Assembly (NCBI GenBank): GCA_016718405.1
Contig: JADKDJ010000004.1
Location: 355,682 to 419,681, forward strand
DNA: 64,000 bases
Reading direction: 5' to 3'
DNA from: Candidatus Rhodoferax odensensis
Lineage (GTDB): Bacteria; Pseudomonadota; Gammaproteobacteria; Burkholderiales; Burkholderiaceae_C
Shown one piece after another: positions 26,795 through 33,916 of the stretch. The notes under the pieces are model-generated. The model was not told the DNA's origin. It was given only the letters and a program-made list of their open reading frames with translations, and ran no database searches. Made by a program: the position numbers and the translations under genes. Numbering within the stretch: the first letter of the stretch is position 1; each line of letters opens with the position of its first letter.

Positions 26795-28102
26795 ATGAAA
26801 CTGTTTCCGTATGGTCATGCCACCGATGCGCGTTGGCAGATGGCCGCGGCCTTGGTGTTGGCCCAATTGCGCGGCCATATGGCGCACAGCGCCTACGCCA
26901 GCGCGCCGACGCTGGCGCTGCTGTATATCACCGATCATTTTGCCGCTGCCGCGCGCGACATTCTGGACCATCTTGGTGCCGAGTTGCCAGGCGTGACCGA
27001 CTGGGTGGGCACGGTGGGAATTGGTATTGCTGCCAACAACGTGGAGTACTTTGACGAACCGGCGCTCGCGGTCATGCTGTGTGATCTGCCCAGCGACCAG
27101 TATCGCGTGTTCTCGGGGGTGGCGCCGCTGGGCTTGGGTTTTGAGGCCCACACTGCGCTGGTGCATGCAGACGCCGCCACGCCCGAACTGGCCGAGCTGG
27201 TGCAGGACATGGCACGGCGCACCGACTCGGGCTACTTGTTTGGCGGCGTGTCATCGAGCCGCGCAGCCAGCGTGCAGTTTGCCGCTGGTGCCGATGGCTA
27301 CATCAAGGGGCATGGCGCGGCCAGCGGAGTCTTCAGCGGCGGCCTCAGTGGTGTCGCGTTCTCGCAAGAGGTGGGGTTGGTCTCGCGCGTCACCCAGGGC
27401 TGCCTGCCGCTGTCACGGGCGCGTGAGGTAACGGGCGCCGACGGCAATGTAGTGCTATCCCTGGACGAAGAGCCAGCGCTGGATGTGTTGTTGAGCGACC
27501 TGTCGGTCTCCCTGGATCGGCCGCAGCAAGCGTTGCAAGCGGTCAGGGCTACCTTGGTCGGTCTGCTGGCCGGACCGGGCACCGATTCGTGGGCGGCGGC
27601 ACGCACCACCATCGAGAGCGCAGCTCACGGCCCCATGATCGACCGTTCAGGCAGCTTTGGCACGGATGTGATCGTGCGCCACATCATCGGGCTGGACCCG
27701 GCGCGGCGAGGAGTGGCCGTGGCGGACCATGTCGCGCCGGGCATGCGATTGGCATTTTGCCAGCGCGATGTGCAGGCGGCGCGGGCGGATCTGGTGCGTA
27801 TTTGTGCCGAGATTCGTGAGGAGCTCGAACCGCAGGACCTGCCGGTGGAGACCGCCATGGCCTTGTCCGCAAGCGAAGCACAGGCCGCACCACATCCCGG
27901 TCGCGGCATCGCGGGCGCGGTTTATGTCAGCTGTGCTGGACGCGGCGGGCCGCATTTTGGCGCGCCAAGTGCCGAGCTGCAGATCGTGCGTCGCGCCTTG
28001 GGTGATGTGCCACTGATAGGATTCTTTGCCGGCGGCGAGATCGCGCGCGACCATTTATACGGGTATACCGGTGTGCTGACGGTGTTCACGGGCCCAGCAT
28101 AA
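26795..28102 (+). CDS. FIST domain signal-sensing protein
   Basis: 435 residues. It has the FIST_N domain (LALLYITDHFAAAARDIL, then GVTDWVGTVGIGIAANN) and the FIST_C domain (GAVYVSCAGRGGPHFGAP, then GDVPLIGFFAGGEIA). FIST proteins are thought to sense small ligands, possibly amino acids, in signal-transduction proteins. Here no output domain is attached, so it may act through a partner. It begins 21 bp after phaM and may share its transcript. Confidence 0.88.
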   Translation: MKLFPYGHATDARWQMAAALVLAQLRGHMAHSAYASAPTLALLYITDHFAAAARDILDHLGAELPGVTDWVGTVGIGIAANNVEYFDEPALAVMLCDLPSDQYRVFSGVAPLGLGFEAHTALVHADAATPELAELVQDMARRTDSGYLFGGVSSSRAASVQFAAGADGYIKGHGAASGVFSGGLSGVAFSQEVGLVSRVTQGCLPLSRAREVTGADGNVVLSLDEEPALDVLLSDLSVSLDRPQQALQAVRATLVGLLAGPGTDSWAAARTTIESAAHGPMIDRSGSFGTDVIVRHIIGLDPARRGVAVADHVAPGMRLAFCQRDVQAARADLVRICAEIREELEPQDLPVETAMALSASEAQAAPHPGRGIAGAVYVSCAGRGGPHFGAPSAELQIVRRALGDVPLIGFFAGGEIARDHLYGYTGVLTVFTGPA

Positions 28103-28130
28103 TTTCACGTTTGTTTCTGGAGGAGTTGCC

Positions 28131-29105
28131 ATGACCATGAAGTGCCCCGCCTGTGGTAAGGACAATGCGCAAGGGATCAAGTTCTGCAAGAAGTGTGGCG
28201 CCTACCTGGCGTGGTCGCCGAACGCTGCAGAGGCGGCCTCCGATTTCCAGCCCACCATCATGGTGCCCGATTCGGTCGACCCGGATTCGGACGCTACCGT
28301 GATTCGCCCCGTTGCTCGGGCCACGGCGCGTCACGCCCCCGATACGGTGCCAACCCAGGCGGACCCCTTGTTGGATGCACTGGCGGGGCAACCCGGTCCC
28401 GGTCCCAATCCCAGTCCGGATAGGTCGGATAGGCCCGAGGCGCCGAGCGAGACGCACGCGCCCGACAACCCTAGAGGCGCAAGCAAGGCCCCGGTGATCA
28501 TTGGTGGCTTGGTCCTGCTGCTGGCGATCGGCGCCGGTGCGGCCTACTGGTGGCTGGGGCAAGAGTCGACGCCCGTGCGGGCTCGGCCAGTTGAGCAGGC
28601 GCCCGCACAGCCGATGGCTGCGCCCACACCACCGCCCCAGATGGCGCCGCAGACGGCTGTGCCAGAACCCGTGCCAGCACCGGTTCAGTCACCGCTGCCA
28701 GCCCCAGTGCCGGAGCCGGCGGCAGCGCCTGCAGCTGCTCCTGCTCCTGCACCCGAGCCCGCGGCCGCACCACCTGCCCCGCCGATACCAACGGCTTCGA
28801 CTGCGCGCGCCAAACCGCGTGCCAAACCGGCATCCAAACCAGCGCCGGCCCTCGCGGCGCCACGTCCAGTCGCGCCCGCGCCCGCGCCTACGCCCGCGCC
28901 AACGCCGGCACCTGTCGCTGCCGAGCCGCCGCCCGCGCCAGCGGGTCCAAGCAGTCCGGCCCAGGCATGTGAGGGCAAGTCCTTCTTTGGCAAGCCAGCG
29001 TGCATGAACGAGCAGTGCGCTACACCGAAGTTTGCCAACCACGCCCAATGCGTGGAACTGCGCGAACAGAACCGGCGGCGCGAAGAGCAGCAGCAGCGTA
29101 ATTAG
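28131..29105 (+). CDS. Zinc-ribbon, single-pass membrane protein with Pro/Ala-rich linker
   Basis: 324 residues. An N-terminal zinc ribbon has two CxxC pairs (MKCPACGKDN, KFCKKCGAYL). One transmembrane segment lies near residues 123-143 (APVIIGGLVLLLAIGAGAAY). A long low-complexity Pro/Ala/Val region (about 160-280) follows, then a short cysteine-bearing tail (FFGKPACMNEQC). The ribbon is cytoplasmic and the tail probably periplasmic. Function unknown. A ribosome-binding site (TGGAGGAG) precedes the start. It is convergent with the polyasparagine gene. Confidence 0.75.
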   Translation: MTMKCPACGKDNAQGIKFCKKCGAYLAWSPNAAEAASDFQPTIMVPDSVDPDSDATVIRPVARATARHAPDTVPTQADPLLDALAGQPGPGPNPSPDRSDRPEAPSETHAPDNPRGASKAPVIIGGLVLLLAIGAGAAYWWLGQESTPVRARPVEQAPAQPMAAPTPPPQMAPQTAVPEPVPAPVQSPLPAPVPEPAAAPAAAPAPAPEPAAAPPAPPIPTASTARAKPRAKPASKPAPALAAPRPVAPAPAPTPAPTPAPVAAEPPPAPAGPSSPAQACEGKSFFGKPACMNEQCATPKFANHAQCVELREQNRRREEQQQRN

Positions 29106-29121
29106 TCGCCACAGGGTGACT

Positions 29122-29169
29122 CTGCGGCGGCCGGATCTCGGCAGACAGAGGCCGGTCGCCGAGCCGCAG
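29122..29169. terminator. Possible bidirectional terminator hairpin
   Basis: CTGCGGC (29122-29128) pairs with GCCGCAG (29163-29169), and CTCGGC (29137-29142) pairs with GCCGAG (29158-29163). The nested hairpin lies in the 72-bp gap between two convergent stops. There is no strong T-run, so efficient intrinsic termination is uncertain. Confidence 0.35.
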
Positions 29170-29177
29170 CAGCGTCC

Positions 29178-29615
29178 TTACCCGTTGTTATTGTTGTTGT
29201 TATTGTTGTTATTGTTATTGTTGTTATTACTGCTGCGTTGCTGGTCCTTGGCCTCCTTGGCTGCGACCAGCCCTGGCATGGCCAGCAGCAACCCGGTCGT
29301 GCCGAGCATCACCAGTTGACCATTGCGGCTGAAGGCTGAAGCGTCAATGATGGACAGTTTGGCGTCGTTGCTCCAGATGGTTTGCGTCTGCTTGGCCTGC
29401 GGCACGGCGAAATTGAGCACCGGCTTGCCCTGGCTGTAGCAGGCGATGTTGCCCTGGCTGTAGAGCAGATGGTCCTCCTTCAGTCGGGTGGGGTCGGCCA
29501 GCCAGCGCACCAGTGTTTCTTCGATCTTGGTGCGAGCAGGGCCGTCCTCCAGCCGTAGGGCATTGAGGAAACATTCCACGGTGTAGGCGGTGCGCTGCAG
29601 GTCAGGTGTCTTCAC
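29178..29615 (-). CDS. Small protein with C-terminal polyasparagine tract, possible substrate of the adjacent radical SAM enzyme
   Basis: 145 residues. The first 110 are an ordinary helical/strand domain (RTAYTVECFLNALRLEDGPA, then KEDHLLYSQGNIACY). A hydrophobic stretch near 100-118 (MLGTTGLLLAMPGLVAAK) follows, then QQRSS and fifteen consecutive asparagines (residues 130-144), ending in glycine. The asparagine codons are a mixture of ten AAC and five AAT. The gene sits 12 bp after the stop of a radical SAM/SPASM gene on the same strand. A conserved leader plus a repetitive tail is a layout seen in RiPP precursors, so it may be modified by that enzyme. That role is an inference. Confidence 0.7.
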   Translation of the reverse strand: MKTPDLQRTAYTVECFLNALRLEDGPARTKIEETLVRWLADPTRLKEDHLLYSQGNIACYSQGKPVLNFAVPQAKQTQTIWSNDAKLSIIDASAFSRNGQLVMLGTTGLLLAMPGLVAAKEAKDQQRSSNNNNNNNNNNNNNNNG

Positions 29616-29627
29616 GGCAAAACCTCT

Positions 29628-31457
29628 TCATGGCAAGTAGTGGAACTCGAAGTTCTGAAACGGCAGGTTGGCCGTTTGCACGTGGTAGAACGCGTTGTTC
29701 TTTTGCTTCTGGTAATGGTACTCGCGCAGGAAGAGCGTCGTCACAAACAAGTTGTTGATGACGCCTCGCCGGAAGTGCCGCTGGTGCAGGGTGAGCAGGT
29801 CCGACAGGTCCACCTGCAGGTAGTCCGCGCCGAAACGCTCGCTCGGCTGCAGGCAGTTGGCATAGAGCTGGTAGGTAAAGATGTGTTCTTGCTTGGTGCG
29901 CTGCTCGTCGCCGTAAACCACCGGCGTGTCGCGCAGCAGTTGCAGGTAGAGCGTGTTGCGGATCAGCTCAGGGCAGTTGGCTTGCAGCACGTCTTGGCGC
30001 AAATGCAGCAGAACCGGGTCGCCCGGCACCAGCGTGTGCTGGGTGCGGCGCGGTTTGAGCAACTGCGAGCGCAGGGGTAGCTGTTCGTCCGTCAGTTCCA
30101 CGATGAAAGCGCTGTCGCTGAACAGGCTTTGCAGCGTGGTATCGGCGGCGATCATGGCTTGCAGGGTGTTCTTCTCTTCGCCCAAGTCATTGGGCAGCAA
30201 CAGGCGCTTGGTAGTGTCGGGCTGGGCATTGTTGGCAAAGGCCAGACTGGGGTGCATGTCCTGGGCGTACCGCACTGCGTAGTCGCGCTGCACGGTGGGG
30301 CGCTCGGCAGGGTAGGACTTGGGGTTGTCGGCGTAGATGGCCTTCTGGAGGCCGCAGGTGTAGGAGCGGCCGTTCTGGTTCTGGTACTTCACCACTGGGC
30401 AACCAGTGTGGCAGGCGGACAAGTGGCTGCAGCTTTGGCAGGCGCCGTCAAAGCCGTGTTGCTGGTGGATCAGCCGGATCTTGCGTGCGCCGTTGTCCAG
30501 AATGTCGAGCATCGGGTCCTCAAACACATTGCCATAACGAAACGCCTCGATGCCCTGGCCACGAACGCAGGAGTAGACCGAGCCGTCACTTTGCAGCAGG
30601 TAAAAGCGCTCGCCACAGTTGAACGCATTGGTGCAGTAGGTGGGCTTGAACTCGTCAAACCAGTTGCGACGCAGGCCCTCTTCCAGCTCGGTACCGGTGA
30701 AGGCGGCTTTGAGCGCCTCGTACAACTGCATCTGTTGTGCGGCGCTGGCCGGTTCCAACGCGCCGTCGCCCTTGGCGGCGCGGTTGAGCTCGGAGCCAAA
30801 AGCGAACATCAGGTTGAACTGGTTCATGTCGAATCCGAGTTCGCGGTGGATGAACCAGATATCGTCGATGAGCGCCGGCACATCGCTCAGATGCTCGGCG
30901 CTGAGGGTGGCCGAGATCTTCTTGGCGTGGGGGTAGCGTGCCAGCAGGCGGATGTTTTCCAGCGTGCGGGGCAGCCAGTCCGTGCCGCCACGGGTAGTGC
31001 GGTGGCGCGCGTGCAGCTTCAAGGGCAGGTCGATGCTGGCGCTGATCGACACCTTGTGCCGGTCAAACAGCTCGTAGAAGGGGGCGAACTTGAACAGGTT
31101 GGTCTTGATGTGGGGTGCCGACTTTTTGTGGCCCAGCGCGTTGAGCGCGTCGAAGTTCGCGAGGTAATGGCCGCGAATCATTCCAAACAATTCATCGAGT
31201 ACCGGCGCGGGCAAGGTCGTCACTTCGCCGCCGTGCAGCGACACGTTGAAGGCCAGCACCCCCGCGTCTTGCAGGGCGTTGAGTGTGTGGCGCAGGGTGC
31301 CCACGGCGCGCTGGGCGTCGAGCTTGAGCGCGGCTTCGGTGGTTTGCTTACCCAGGTAGCAGTAGCTGCAACTGAGGTTGCAGCACAGCGTGGGTACGTA
31401 CAGCAGGTGAATCGAGCGCGCGAACGGGGCGGGTTCGGCGGGCGTGGGCGCGTTCAT
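29628..31457 (-). CDS. Radical SAM/SPASM domain enzyme, putative peptide maturase
   Basis: 609 residues. The radical SAM cluster motif CNLSCSYCY is at residues 26-34 (C26, C30, C33). A barrel follows with FNVSLHGGEV and VSISASIDLPL. A SPASM-type auxiliary cluster region lies at roughly 280-390 (NCGERFYLLQSDGSVYSC, then CQSCSHLSACHTGC). The last 200 residues form an additional, unassigned domain. SPASM enzymes often install crosslinks or epimerise residues in small peptides. It sits between genes for a small membrane protein and the polyasparagine protein, with 3- and 12-bp spacings, forming a three-gene operon. Confidence 0.85.
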   Translation of the reverse strand: MNAPTPAEPAPFARSIHLLYVPTLCCNLSCSYCYLGKQTTEAALKLDAQRAVGTLRHTLNALQDAGVLAFNVSLHGGEVTTLPAPVLDELFGMIRGHYLANFDALNALGHKKSAPHIKTNLFKFAPFYELFDRHKVSISASIDLPLKLHARHRTTRGGTDWLPRTLENIRLLARYPHAKKISATLSAEHLSDVPALIDDIWFIHRELGFDMNQFNLMFAFGSELNRAAKGDGALEPASAAQQMQLYEALKAAFTGTELEEGLRRNWFDEFKPTYCTNAFNCGERFYLLQSDGSVYSCVRGQGIEAFRYGNVFEDPMLDILDNGARKIRLIHQQHGFDGACQSCSHLSACHTGCPVVKYQNQNGRSYTCGLQKAIYADNPKSYPAERPTVQRDYAVRYAQDMHPSLAFANNAQPDTTKRLLLPNDLGEEKNTLQAMIAADTTLQSLFSDSAFIVELTDEQLPLRSQLLKPRRTQHTLVPGDPVLLHLRQDVLQANCPELIRNTLYLQLLRDTPVVYGDEQRTKQEHIFTYQLYANCLQPSERFGADYLQVDLSDLLTLHQRHFRRGVINNLFVTTLFLREYHYQKQKNNAFYHVQTANLPFQNFEFHYLP

Positions 31458-31460
31458 GGC

Positions 31461-31919
31461 TCAGGCGCCACTGACATCAGCGTCGCCGTTGGCCTTGCGC
31501 ACTTTCTCGATGATCTTGTTCGACACCTTCTCGAACTTGGCGGCCTTGTTCTTGGCGATCTTGTCAGCCTTGCGCGCGCCGGTGGGGAATTTGTCGCGCT
31601 CCAGCACGAATGACTGCCCGTTGGCTGACTGCACGTGCAGCGAGCCCTTGGTGCTTGACTTCACGACGCGTTTGACGTTGGCGTAATAGACGATCGACTT
31701 GCCACACATCAAGTAGCGCGGACCCAGCTTGAGGTGCTTGCCCGCCATCAGGTAAGCCAAGCCTGGCACCAGCAGCAGTGCCGCGCCGACGCCAAACGTG
31801 ACCAGGCCCACCACCACCGCCACGGCCAGACTGACATAAATGAAGCGCAGCCGGGCCGGGCTCAGATCGGCCCGGTCAGCGTGCTGGTACTTGAAGAGGG
31901 CGAACTCGGTTGGTGTCAT
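31461..31919 (-). CDS. Small membrane protein with PH-like C-terminal region
   Basis: 152 residues. Two hydrophobic stretches at about 25-60 (RFIYVSLAVAVVVGLVTFGV, then AALLLVPGLAYLMAG) form a membrane hairpin. They are followed by a cytoplasmic beta-rich part (KSIVYYANVKRVVKSSTKGS) resembling bacterial PH-like domains and a Lys-rich helical tail. It is the first gene of the radical SAM operon, its stop lying 3 bp before the maturase start. Function unknown; it could anchor the maturation complex or sense its product. Confidence 0.68.
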   Translation of the reverse strand: MTPTEFALFKYQHADRADLSPARLRFIYVSLAVAVVVGLVTFGVGAALLLVPGLAYLMAGKHLKLGPRYLMCGKSIVYYANVKRVVKSSTKGSLHVQSANGQSFVLERDKFPTGARKADKIAKNKAAKFEKVSNKIIEKVRKANGDADVSGA

Positions 31920-32251
31920 GACTCATGCCTGGTTGAACCCGTTCTGGATGGCGTAAGCGGTCACGCACGCATTGGCATGACCGCCTGCCATCAGCCAAAG
32001 TTTACTGCCGCGCGTTGTCGTTGCGTTGACTGACCGGGTTTCGCCCTTTGCGGCGTGGTTTTTCGCGAGCGCACGGTGACACTTTGTATCAAAGTGTATG
32101 TCGCCACAAAATGGCTCTGTTCGCACCTAGAATGCGGCCTGAGTTATGCAGGGGACGATGGGATGACGCCGCCAGTGGGTTGTGTTCGACAGTTTGGTCT
32201 GCTGCCTTACTCGAACCACAACCCCAACCACCGACAGCACCTGGCGACATC
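31920..32251. other. Divergent intergenic region between the radical SAM operon and the amidase operon
   Basis: No convincing gene is present in these 332 bases. They must carry promoters for two divergent operons and contain a perfect 19-bp palindrome at 32079-32097 (listed separately). The upstream frames open on the plus strand (from 32048) are only extensions of the gene starting at 32252. Confidence 0.55.
32079..32097. promoter_or_regulatory. Perfect palindrome, candidate operator
   Basis: ACACTTTG, three bases, then CAAAGTGT is a perfect inverted repeat in the divergent promoter region, the shape expected of a dimeric regulator site. Its location about 155 bp from the plus-strand start at 32252 and about 160 bp from the minus-strand start at 31919 would allow control of both operons. 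No regulator gene is adjacent. Confidence 0.5.
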
Positions 32252-32809
32252 ATGTTCAATACTTGGCAGGGCGCTCGCGTGGCTAGTCTGATCGTTGCCA
32301 TCGCGACTTTGATTGTTTCGGTGCCAGCATGGGCCGGTGTGTCGCCGTTTGTCGTGCTCGACGTCAGGCAGTGCCGGGCGGCGCCAGTTGACCTGAAACT
32401 TCCCCCAGAGTGGCACCCCTACCTAGCGGCGGTGCGGGTTTGCCCCATGGCGCGGGGTGGCGCGGCTGCGCGGGTGAGCCTGGTCAGTGTATTTGTGGAC
32501 GAGTACTACCGCGACCTGCCGAAAGACGCGCCGTGGCAGGACTTTCCCCGCGCGATGCTGATTGATCCGCAAGGGCGCTGCTTGAGTCGACTGGCCCATC
32601 TGTATCCGGTTGAACCCCCCAGTGAATTGGTGGTGCGCTCCGGAAAATGGCGGCACGGACTGCCTACCGACATTCGATTTCGAGTCAAGAACCCGGCCGT
32701 GTCGGGTGACTACGAGCTGCCCACCTTGACCTGGAACCCCCTAACCAAGACCTACCAACCAGTGGCGCCCACCAACGCCCAAGACAAGGATTCAACGAAG
32801 TGCCCGTGA
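32252..32809 (+). CDS. Exported protein of unknown function, candidate immunity protein
   Basis: 185 residues. A clear signal peptide (ARVASLIVAIATLIVSVPAWA) gives a periplasmic product of about 155 residues with four cysteines that could form disulfides (VRQCRAAP, VRVCPMA, GRCLSRL). It overlaps the next gene by the four bases GTGA, a sign of translational coupling. Because that gene resembles a peptidoglycan-cutting amidase, this protein may be its periplasmic inhibitor. No family recognised; the pairing is inferred from position. Confidence 0.65.
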   Translation: MFNTWQGARVASLIVAIATLIVSVPAWAGVSPFVVLDVRQCRAAPVDLKLPPEWHPYLAAVRVCPMARGGAAARVSLVSVFVDEYYRDLPKDAPWQDFPRAMLIDPQGRCLSRLAHLYPVEPPSELVVRSGKWRHGLPTDIRFRVKNPAVSGDYELPTLTWNPLTKTYQPVAPTNAQDKDSTKCP

Positions 32810-33312
32810 ACCCCAATGACCAGATCAAACTCAAAAAGGCGTGCGACCAAGCTTATGACATGTTTCCCGGTTCCTGCAGTCATGCAGTGTGGCACATCAT
32901 CAGCCAGTACATTCCGACGCAAAACTGGATGGACGCTAACGCTCTGATGGCCCATATCAAAGGTCAAAAGCACTGGAAGCAGGTTCAACTGGCCGAGTTG
33001 GGTCGCTTGGCACGCGAGGGCTGCCTGGTCGTGGGTGGCAAGACCGAAAGCGGCAATGGTCACGTGATTGCGGCCTATCCTGGCCCCGACAGACCAGCCG
33101 GTGGCTACGCCTATACCAAGGATGGGAAGCAAGAGACGCTGCGAACGCGCGGCTCTTATGCCGCTGCCTTGTCAACCTCTTTGGGCGCATGGCCTGGGGC
33201 CAAGAGCAAGGGCGACAAGACGGTGTGGGACCCGTGGGCCAACGATGCCAAGTTTGGGCAAGTGACGTTCTGGAAGCTCGAATTGCCGGTGCCCCCCGTT
33301 GCCTCAAACTGA
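32806..33312 (+). CDS. Cys/His amidase-like protein, candidate T6SS effector
   Basis: 168 residues from GTG 32806, which overlaps the upstream stop as GTGA (GTG 32800 is an alternative). The catalytic-looking Cys24 lies in PGSCSHAVWHII, and His86 in the strand GNGHVIAAYPG. That is the Cys-then-GHV arrangement of NlpC/P60-like peptidoglycan amidases, including several T6SS effectors. No signal peptide, as expected for an effector delivered by T6SS rather than Sec. It lies at the edge of the T6SS locus. Substrate unproven. Confidence 0.68.
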   Translation: MNPNDQIKLKKACDQAYDMFPGSCSHAVWHIISQYIPTQNWMDANALMAHIKGQKHWKQVQLAELGRLAREGCLVVGGKTESGNGHVIAAYPGPDRPAGGYAYTKDGKQETLRTRGSYAAALSTSLGAWPGAKSKGDKTVWDPWANDAKFGQVTFWKLELPVPPVASN

Positions 33313-33352
33313 CTGGCGTCGCGTTGGCGTCGCCAGTCCGGTACGTGCCACG

Positions 33353-33889
33353 CTATTCGTGCAGCACCAGTTGGCCGCGGATTTCGTCGCGCGTCTGCGA
33401 TGAGCTTCGGATGCTGGCGTACCACTTCCCGGACAGCAGATCGGCCGCCTGTGCTTCGCTCAGGTTGGCGCGACCTTCCATCGGGCTCTTGATCGTGCGG
33501 CCAAACGACAAGCTGCTTACCACGCTGCCACCGGCGCGCTCAGCGCCGTGAAACTGACCGGTCTTGGGTTTGCCTTTTAGACCTGAGAACGCCAGCTTCC
33601 AGCGAAACACGCCTGTGGCAGGGTCGTACACCGCCACCAATCGCCCCGCGCCTGCGGACCGGGCGCCGGACTTGGCATCGGTGTTGCCGATCAGGTCGGC
33701 GCTGAATGCGGCCAGTTGCGGCTCGGGTTTGGCCGGGCCGCTCGGCGCTGTTTGATCGGGGGCACTTCTGGGTGCGGGCTCGGGGGCGGCCACTGTGGTC
33801 GGCGCAGGCGCCATGTTGCAACACCCCACCACCAGCGAAGTGGCTGCGACGGCGAATGCCAGCGCGCGGCCGGCGGGTCTGTGACTCAT
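33353..33889 (-). CDS. CHRD-domain lipoprotein
   Basis: 178 residues. The lipobox SLVVGC follows a short signal sequence (ALAFAVAATSLVVGC), so it is probably lipid-anchored. A Pro/Ala linker is followed by a CHRD-type domain (SGAGRLVAVYDPATGVFRW-like pattern, then GQFHGAERAG and LSEAQAADLLSGKWYASIRS). CHRD domains were named from chordin, and the bacterial role is unknown. It follows the S41-like gene by 27 bp at the end of the tssB-tssG transcript. Confidence 0.8.
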   Translation of the reverse strand: MSHRPAGRALAFAVAATSLVVGCCNMAPAPTTVAAPEPAPRSAPDQTAPSGPAKPEPQLAAFSADLIGNTDAKSGARSAGAGRLVAVYDPATGVFRWKLAFSGLKGKPKTGQFHGAERAGGSVVSSLSFGRTIKSPMEGRANLSEAQAADLLSGKWYASIRSSSQTRDEIRGQLVLHE

Positions 33890-33916
33890 CGTTCTCTCTC
33901 CATTGAACTCAACACA

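Noticed and set aside
30129..31613. A 494-codon plus-strand frame opposite the radical SAM gene
   Set aside because: The minus strand has unmistakable radical SAM and SPASM motifs; this is its shadow.
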